Shown: piece after piece, positions 58,933-64,000 of the stretch | Position numbering within the stretch: the first letter of the stretch is position 1 | Layout: every line of letters begins with the position of its first letter | From: Rhizobacter terrae | GTDB lineage: Bacteria; Pseudomonadota; Gammaproteobacteria; Burkholderiales; Burkholderiaceae_C | Direction: 5' to 3' | DNA: 64,000 nt | Assembly: GCF_003852895.1 (NCBI RefSeq) | Contig: NZ_QUSW01000006.1 | Span: 310,001 to 374,000 of the forward strand | Made by a program: the position numbers and the translations under genes | The notes under the pieces: generated by a model | Database searches by the model: none | Told to the model about the DNA's origin: nothing | What the model saw: the letters and a program-made list of their open reading frames with translations, nothing else

Positions 58933-59847
58933 ATGTTCCTGCTCCACCCCTTGCGCTGGGCGCTGGCCTTGACCACAGGCCTGCTTGCCGCCTCCACCGG
59001 CCTCGCTGCCGAGTCGATGACCCTGCGCAAGATCCAGGAAACCGGTGTCGTCACCATCGGCTACCGCGACGCTTCCATCCCGCTGTCCTACCTCGATTCG
59101 CGCCAGAAGCCCATCGGCTACTCCATCGACATCTGCCAGCGCATCGTGGATGCGGTGAAGAGCCGGCTGCAAATGAATGAGTTGACCGTGCGCATGGTGC
59201 CGGTGACCTCGGCCACGCGCATTCCGCTGGTGGCCAACGGCACCGTGGACCTGGAATGCGGCGTCACCACCAACAACGCCGAGCGGCAGCAGCAAGTGGC
59301 CTTCACCGTGACCACCTTCGTGGCCGAGAGCCGGGTGCTGTCCAAGAAGTCCTCGCCGGTGCAGACCGTGAGCGCGCTGCAAGGCAAGACCGTGGTCTCC
59401 ACCGCCGGCACCACGAGCGTGCGGCACCTGCAGGACCTGGGGCGCCGCCGCGGCATGGACCTCACCATCCTGGCCGCCAAGGACGACACCGAGGCCCTGC
59501 GCATGGTCGACACCGACCGCGCCAATGCCTATGCCATGGACGACGTGCTGCTGCGAAGCGCCGTGGCCACCTCAGGCCGGCCCGAGGACTACGTGATCTC
59601 CGACGACGCCCTGTCCGTCGAGCCCTACGGAATCATGCTCAACAGGCACGACCCGGAGTTCAAGCGGCTGGCCGACGAGGCAATCATCAGCCTCTTCAAC
59701 AACGGCGAGATCTACCGGCTGTACCACAAGTGGTTCCGCGCGCCGATTCCCCCCAAGGGCATCAACCTGCAGATGCCGTTGTCGCCCGCACTGGAGCGGG
59801 CCTACCTGCGGCCCACCGATTCGCCGGACCCGGCCACCTACCGCTGA
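58933..59847 (+). CDS. Amino-acid ABC transporter binding protein (glutamate/aspartate type)
   Basis: A 304-residue periplasmic solute-binding protein of family 3. The signal peptide spans about 1-26 (LAAES). The mature chain has IQETGVVTIGYRDASIPLSYLD and GYSIDICQRIVDAVKSRL, close to GltI. The ligand-binding arginine region is TSATRIPLVANGTVDLECG, and KTVVSTAGTTSVRHL and FNNGEIYRLYHKWF close the fold. No permease or ATPase gene follows. The sigma-54-like promoter lies directly before it. The neighbouring convergent gene encodes a sigma-54 activator of the DctD type, a good candidate regulator. Confidence 0.92.
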   Translation: MFLLHPLRWALALTTGLLAASTGLAAESMTLRKIQETGVVTIGYRDASIPLSYLDSRQKPIGYSIDICQRIVDAVKSRLQMNELTVRMVPVTSATRIPLVANGTVDLECGVTTNNAERQQQVAFTVTTFVAESRVLSKKSSPVQTVSALQGKTVVSTAGTTSVRHLQDLGRRRGMDLTILAAKDDTEALRMVDTDRANAYAMDDVLLRSAVATSGRPEDYVISDDALSVEPYGIMLNRHDPEFKRLADEAIISLFNNGEIYRLYHKWFRAPIPPKGINLQMPLSPALERAYLRPTDSPDPATYR

Positions 59848-59859
59848 CGCGGCCTCGCC

Positions 59860-61221
59860 CTATTCCGGCGCCGCCCCCGTGGCCGGACGGAACTCGTCGA
59901 TGACGATGCCGTGCCGCGTGAGCTTGTCGTACAGCGTCTTCTTGCCGATGCCCAGCGCATCGCTCACCTGGGTGGCGCGGCCCTTGTGCTGGCGCAGCGA
60001 CTGCTCGATCAGCGCCTTCTCCACCTGGTCCATCTGCTGCACGAGAGTGAGCGCCGTCTCGGTGGGCGTGGCGACCACCTCATGGCCACCCAGCCCCAGC
60101 ACGAAGCGCTCGGCCGCATTGCGCAGTTCGCGCACGTTGCCCGGCCAGTCGTGGGCCATCAGGCGGCGCATCTGGCCGGCATCGGGCACCGGCGGCTCGC
60201 GGCCGTGGCGGGCGGCGGCCTCGAACATGAAGTGCTCGAACAGCAGCGGCACGTCCTCCCGGCGCGTGCGCAGCGGCGGCAGTTCCAGCACGGCGACGTT
60301 CAGGCGGTAGTAGAGGTCGGCGCGGAATTTCTGCTGGTCGCTCAGCTCGCGCAGGTCCACCTTCGTCGCAGCCACCACGCGCACGTCGACGCGGATCTCC
60401 ACGTTCGAGCCCAGGCGTTCCAGCTTGCGCTCCTGCAGCACGCGCAGCAGCTTCACCTGGAAGTTCATCGGCATGCTCTCGATTTCGTCGAGCAGCAGCG
60501 TGCCGCCGTTGGCATGCTCGATCTTGCCGATGCGCCGCTTGGCCGCGGTGGTGAAGGCGCCCATCTCGTGGCCGAAGAGCTCGCTCTCCAGCAAGGTGTC
60601 TGGCAGGCCGCCGCAGTTGATGGCGACGAAATGCTTGTCGCGCCGCACGCTGTGCTCATGCAGGCAACGCGCCACGAGTTCCTTGCCGGTGCCGGTCTCG
60701 CCGACCAGCATCACGTCGGCCGAGGTCCCGGCGAGATTGAGGATGTTTCGCCGCAAGGTCTCGATGGCCGGGGACCGCCCGAGCAACATGGCCTCCACGC
60801 CGCGGGCGTGGTCGAGCTGGCTGCGCAGGCCCTTCACCTCCAGGCTCAGCGAGCGGCGCTCCAACGCGCGTGTGACCACGTCCACCAGGCGCTCGGGGGC
60901 GAAGGGCTTTTCGAGGAAGTCGTAGGCGCCGGCGCGCATCGCCTGCACGGCCAGCGACACGTCGCCATGCGCGGTGATGAGCGCCACCGGGATGTCCGCA
61001 TCGATCTTGCGGATCTCCGCCAGCAGCGAGACGCCGTCCATGCGGGGCAGGCGCACGTCGCTCACCACCACGCCCCTGAGCCCCGGCACGATGTGGCGCA
61101 AGCCGGCCTCGGCCGATTCACAGGCCTGCACCTCGAAGCCCGCCAGCGTCAGCGTCTGCGACAGGCTCTTGCGCACCGATGCGTCGTCTTCCACGAAGAC
61201 AACCTTGAAACCTTCAAACAT
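59860..61221 (-). CDS. Sigma-54-dependent response regulator, DctD-like
   Basis: A 453-residue activator. The receiver (about 5-118) has D-D at 12-13 and the acceptor aspartate in GVVVSDVRLPRMDG. The AAA+ domain (about 145-370) has Walker A GETGTGKELVAR and Walker B GTLLLDEIESM. The Fis-type helix-turn-helix (about 400-440; GRATQVSDALGIGKKTLYDKLTRHG) ends the protein. The sigma-54 contact loop reads GAFTTA (221-226) instead of GAFTGA. The gene overlaps the end of the kinase gene by 8 bp, so the pair is coupled. The target may be the glutamate-type binding protein next door or C4-dicarboxylate uptake elsewhere. Confidence 0.94.
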   Translation of the reverse strand: MFEGFKVVFVEDDASVRKSLSQTLTLAGFEVQACESAEAGLRHIVPGLRGVVVSDVRLPRMDGVSLLAEIRKIDADIPVALITAHGDVSLAVQAMRAGAYDFLEKPFAPERLVDVVTRALERRSLSLEVKGLRSQLDHARGVEAMLLGRSPAIETLRRNILNLAGTSADVMLVGETGTGKELVARCLHEHSVRRDKHFVAINCGGLPDTLLESELFGHEMGAFTTAAKRRIGKIEHANGGTLLLDEIESMPMNFQVKLLRVLQERKLERLGSNVEIRVDVRVVAATKVDLRELSDQQKFRADLYYRLNVAVLELPPLRTRREDVPLLFEHFMFEAAARHGREPPVPDAGQMRRLMAHDWPGNVRELRNAAERFVLGLGGHEVVATPTETALTLVQQMDQVEKALIEQSLRQHKGRATQVSDALGIGKKTLYDKLTRHGIVIDEFRPATGAAPE

Positions 61222-63091
61222 GCATCTCTCCTTGCGCCTGGGGGACTTCGAACTCGAACGCCGCCCCCTGCTGCGCCTCGACGGCGCGCAAGGCGCCGCC
61301 GAATTCCACCACGATGTTCGCCGAGATCACGAGACCGAGCCCCAGGCCCTCGCCCACCGGCTTGGTGGTGAAGAAGGGCTCGAACAGGCGCTCGCGCAAC
61401 GCCGCTGGAATGCCTGGGCCATTGTCGGTCACGCGCACCACGATGCGGTCGTTGCTCGCCTGCGCCGCCACCGACAGGCGCTTGTCCGCCTGCGCCGACA
61501 TCGCGTCGATGGCATTGACCATCAGGTTGACCAGCACCTGCTCCAGCCGGATGCCGTCGCAATGCGCCATCAGCGCATCGCTGGCGTCGACCTGCACGTG
61601 AACGTCCTCGCTCTTCAGGCGCGCTTGCAGCAGCAGGCAGGCGTTGGCGATCGCATGGGACACGCTCACGCGGCTGTGCTCGCCCGGGGCCTTGCGCGCG
61701 AAGGATTTCAGCTGGGCGTTGATGCGGCCCATGCGTTCGGCCACATCGCTGATGGATGCGAGGTTCTCCGCCACGTCGTTCGTGAGGCCGCGCTCCAGGA
61801 GCAGGCGGGCGTTTTCCGAGAGCGCCCGCAGTGCCGTGAGCGGCTGGCCGATCTCGTGCGAGATGCCGGCCGACATCTGCCCCAGCAAGGCGAGCTTGCC
61901 GGCCTGCACCAACTTCTCCTGCGCCTGCCGGAGCACATCTTCGGCATGGCGGCGCTCGGCCACCTCATGCAGAAGCTCCACGTTGGTCGTCTGCAGCTGC
62001 GCCGTGCGCTCCTCGACCTTGCGCTCCAGTTCGTCGTTCGCGCGCTGCAGCGCGGCGCGCGTGGCCAGCTTCTGCGCGATGACGCGGCGGCGCTGCAGCA
62101 TGTAGGCCAGCAGCAGGCCTGCAGCGGCAGTGAGTGCACCTGCGCCCCAGGCGGCATAGCGTGCGCTGCGCCAGACTTCGTCGGCATCGGACAGGATGAG
62201 CAAGCGCCAGCCGAAGCGCGCCACCGGGCGTTCGTGCACGACCTTGGACCCCGCCGGTTCATCCGGCGTGCGCCGCAGGCTCACGAGCCGGGCGCCGTGC
62301 GGCAGCTCGCGCTCCAGCTTGATGCCCAGCGGCTCGCCGGCACGCTTGGGGTACAGGCCGCTTTGCATGAGGCGGTCGCGGTCACGTCCGGCCAGGGGCG
62401 ACATGGTCCGGAACTTCCACTCCGGCACCGACGAGATGATGACCACGCCGTTCTCGTCGACGACCAGCGGCTTCTCGCTGTCCGCACGGAAGGCCGAGGC
62501 GCTCCAGGTGGCCTCCATCGGCTCCAGCCCGCTGCATGCCACGATGACCGCGACGATGCGGCGCCCCCGGGTCACCGGCCGGGCGAAGCAATATTCAGAG
62601 GCGCCGCGCTCGAGGTTGGGGGCGAACAGCGAGGCCTCATTGCCGTTCATCGCATCCACGAAGTACGGCCGCTTGGACACGTTCTTGCCCACCATGCTGT
62701 CGGGCCAGTACCAGTCGCTGGCGGCCAGCACGAGCCCGGTATCGTCCGTGACGAAGGTGGCCAAGGCACCGGAGCTCACCGCCACCTTGGCCAGCTTGCG
62801 GTTGGCCGCATCGCGGGCACCCGCCCGGCTGGGTGCCGCGAACAGGCCTTCGATGTCGTGGTCCAGTTCGATCAGCGCGGGCAGGTAGGCCTGCTTGCCC
62901 AGCTCGTTCTCCAGCAAGGCAGCGTAGAGGTCGAGCTGACGTGCAGCAGTGTCATCCAGCCGCTCGTAGCCGTTGCGCTCGCTCCAGAGGTAGGCTGCCC
63001 ACGAGGCGGTCGCCGCGATCGCCAGCAGCACGAGCCAGCCGGCCGAGGTACGGACACTGCGTGCGATGGAAATCCGGCGACTCGACGTCAA
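61214..63091 (-). CDS. Sensor histidine kinase, DctB-like
   Basis: A 625-residue membrane kinase. One N-terminal membrane segment (about 15-36), a periplasmic double-PDC (dCache) sensor of about 250 residues (VTDDTGLVLAASDWYWPDS, GKNVSKRPYF, VVDENGVVIISS), and a second segment (about 305-325) match DctB. A coiled coil (about 340-390) leads to HisKA (GISHEIGQPLTALRAL, histidine near 412) and HATPase (NLMVNAIDAM, DNGPGIP, GLGLGLVISANIV). The DctB/AauS group senses C4-dicarboxylates or acidic amino acids. It starts upstream of the DctD-like gene and overlaps it. Confidence 0.93.
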   Translation of the reverse strand: MTSSRRISIARSVRTSAGWLVLLAIAATASWAAYLWSERNGYERLDDTAARQLDLYAALLENELGKQAYLPALIELDHDIEGLFAAPSRAGARDAANRKLAKVAVSSGALATFVTDDTGLVLAASDWYWPDSMVGKNVSKRPYFVDAMNGNEASLFAPNLERGASEYCFARPVTRGRRIVAVIVACSGLEPMEATWSASAFRADSEKPLVVDENGVVIISSVPEWKFRTMSPLAGRDRDRLMQSGLYPKRAGEPLGIKLERELPHGARLVSLRRTPDEPAGSKVVHERPVARFGWRLLILSDADEVWRSARYAAWGAGALTAAAGLLLAYMLQRRRVIAQKLATRAALQRANDELERKVEERTAQLQTTNVELLHEVAERRHAEDVLRQAQEKLVQAGKLALLGQMSAGISHEIGQPLTALRALSENARLLLERGLTNDVAENLASISDVAERMGRINAQLKSFARKAPGEHSRVSVSHAIANACLLLQARLKSEDVHVQVDASDALMAHCDGIRLEQVLVNLMVNAIDAMSAQADKRLSVAAQASNDRIVVRVTDNGPGIPAALRERLFEPFFTTKPVGEGLGLGLVISANIVVEFGGALRAVEAQQGAAFEFEVPQAQGEMHV

Positions 63092-63112
63092 GAGAACCTT
63101 TGGATGCCGCCT

Positions 63113-64000
63113 CTACCCTGCTGACGGCGACCGCGCGACCGCCCCGCGTCCGGTGACGCGATGGGACAGCGCACGCCCCCAACGGATGAACGGCTGCTCG
63201 ATGAAGTGATAGGACAGTGCCGCCGCCGGCAAGGCAAGCAGCGGCACGAACCAAGTCACATCAGCATAGCGCGCAGCCGGGCCGGTGAACAACTGCTGCC
63301 ACAGGTACAGGCTGTACGAGATGGCGCCGATGTAGCGCACCGGCCTGGCGTCCAGCAGCCGGGTGAACACGCCGTCGGAATGAACGCTGGTGTAAATGAG
63401 CCAGGCCACGGCCGGCGGCAGCAGGACACCGTCCACCGCGGTTCGCACCGCATACGACAGATGCAGCAGGTTCAGCCCGACGACCAGCACCGAGCCCGCG
63501 AACGCCCCCAGAGCCACCGCCAGCGCATCCGGCCTGCCGACCCAGTGGCGAAGCCGCGGCACCAGCAGCGCCAGCAACACACCCATGGTGATGCTGGAGA
63601 AGCCGGCACTGAAGGCGAGTGCGTCATGCCACACGTCACCGGTGAAGAGCGCGACGAAGGGTGCCGCGACAACGAGCAGGTGCACGGCCAGCACCCATCG
63701 CAGGCGCGTGCCCAGGGTCGCCATGAAGATCAAGGGAAACAGCAGGTAGAACTGCTGCTCATAGGCCAGCGACCAGGTGTGGTTGGCGAACCATCCGCAA
63801 TCGCGCCCAGGGATGTCGCAGCTGAATTCGGCGGCCCGCTGGATGCCGATGGAGGACTGGTCGATCCAACCCGGCAATGCGATCGCCGCGACGGCGAGGA
63901 GGTAGACGAAGAACGCTGGAAGGATGCGGAAGGCTCGTCGCAGGTAGAAGCCGCCCACGTGCAGGCCGCCGGTGGAAATCTCCTCCTTCAGCGACAAGGT
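63113..64000 (-). CDS. Acyltransferase family 3 protein, cut by window edge
   Basis: The C-terminal 295 residues of an inner-membrane acyltransferase of the OafA/YrhL type are visible; the N-terminal helices and catalytic His motif lie outside. The visible start, LSLKEE...FYLRRAFRILPAFF, corresponds to the part after the first two helices in this family (R-x10-H lies before it). Seven or eight further membrane helices follow, with the family marker HTWSLAYEQQFYLLFPL and the ending YHFIEQPFIRWG. It would transfer an acyl group to surface polysaccharide or lipid. A TTG at 63997 could be mistaken for a start. It ends 22 bp upstream of the dctB-like start on the same strand, so one transcript is possible. 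Confidence 0.92.
   Translation of the reverse strand, partial: TLSLKEEISTGGLHVGGFYLRRAFRILPAFFVYLLAVAAIALPGWIDQSSIGIQRAAEFSCDIPGRDCGWFANHTWSLAYEQQFYLLFPLIFMATLGTRLRWVLAVHLLVVAAPFVALFTGDVWHDALAFSAGFSSITMGVLLALLVPRLRHWVGRPDALAVALGAFAGSVLVVGLNLLHLSYAVRTAVDGVLLPPAVAWLIYTSVHSDGVFTRLLDARPVRYIGAISYSLYLWQQLFTGPAARYADVTWFVPLLALPAAALSYHFIEQPFIRWGRALSHRVTGRGAVARSPSAG

Noticed and set aside
63997-63997. TTG at 63997 as the real start of the acyltransferase
   Set aside because: The family has about 90 more residues before this point, including the catalytic histidine motif, so the gene must continue past the window.

Overview
The window is high-GC DNA from a Gram-negative betaproteobacterium, most likely of the order Burkholderiales (the Rubrivivax/Roseateles/Leptothrix side of the order). 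Evidence for this is the rimP-nusA-infB-rbfA-truB-typA operon, a bifunctional glucokinase-HexR (RpiR) fusion, an Omp32-like porin, a PEP-CTERM protein, a wax-ester synthase and a Ku/LigD pair. The species cannot be named from this sequence. No rRNA, tRNA, complete mobile element, phage or CRISPR array is visible. Most of the window is chromosomal core with accessory metabolic and sensory loci.

Layout. 1-2.7 kb: a truncated sigma-54-type response regulator diverges from a hybrid histidine kinase. 2.9-7 kb: ku and ligD (non-homologous end joining), with a CBS-pair protein diverging from them. 7.3-18.9 kb: a large minus-strand chemosensory operon, in transcription order cheR-TPR, cheW, a TonB-dependent receptor, a YfiR-family periplasmic protein, a CHASE8/poly-HAMP chemoreceptor, a CheA-REC hybrid, cheB and a REC-histidine kinase. 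Most of its junctions are ATGA or GTGA overlaps, and a CheY-like regulator diverges from its head. 18.9-24.3 kb: two alpha/beta hydrolases, a WS/DGAT acyltransferase, a 3-hydroxyisobutyryl-CoA hydrolase and an EamA transporter. 24.7-33.5 kb: a small lipoprotein, then the translation operon. 33.7-36.5 kb: fabI and two SHOCT-domain paralogues. 36.6-48.5 kb: a maltodextrin/starch locus with glucokinase, maltoporin, malK-E-F-G, a CBM41-only secreted protein, a lipoprotein alpha-amylase and glucokinase-HexR. 48.5-55 kb: a sensor kinase, a basic amino-acid decarboxylase, NfeD, an SPFH protein and a PEP-CTERM protein. 55-63.1 kb: two Lrp/AsnC regulators, a porin, a Liv-type binding protein, a glutamate-type binding protein and a DctB/DctD-like pair. 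The right edge cuts an acyltransferase-3 gene.

The most interesting unit is the chemosensory operon. Its receptor carries a periplasmic domain that looks like the YfiR-responsive CHASE8 domain of the diguanylate cyclase YfiN. The gene just upstream is a YfiR homologue, and the one before that an outer-membrane TonB receptor. This suggests an outer membrane to periplasm to inner membrane relay that feeds a CheA array instead of a cyclase.

The second is the maltodextrin locus. Three 15-bp sites of the form TGTAGY-NNN-AYTACT upstream of the porin resemble the HexR consensus, and the locus ends in a gene fusing glucokinase to a HexR-like regulator. Smaller signals are a likely attenuator before rimP, a hairpin between malE and malF, a dispersed repeat read in frame in the LigD linker, a 21-codon ORF coupled between cheR and cheW, and a sigma-54 promoter whose predicted start falls on the start codon of a binding-protein gene next to a DctD-like activator with an altered GAFTGA loop.
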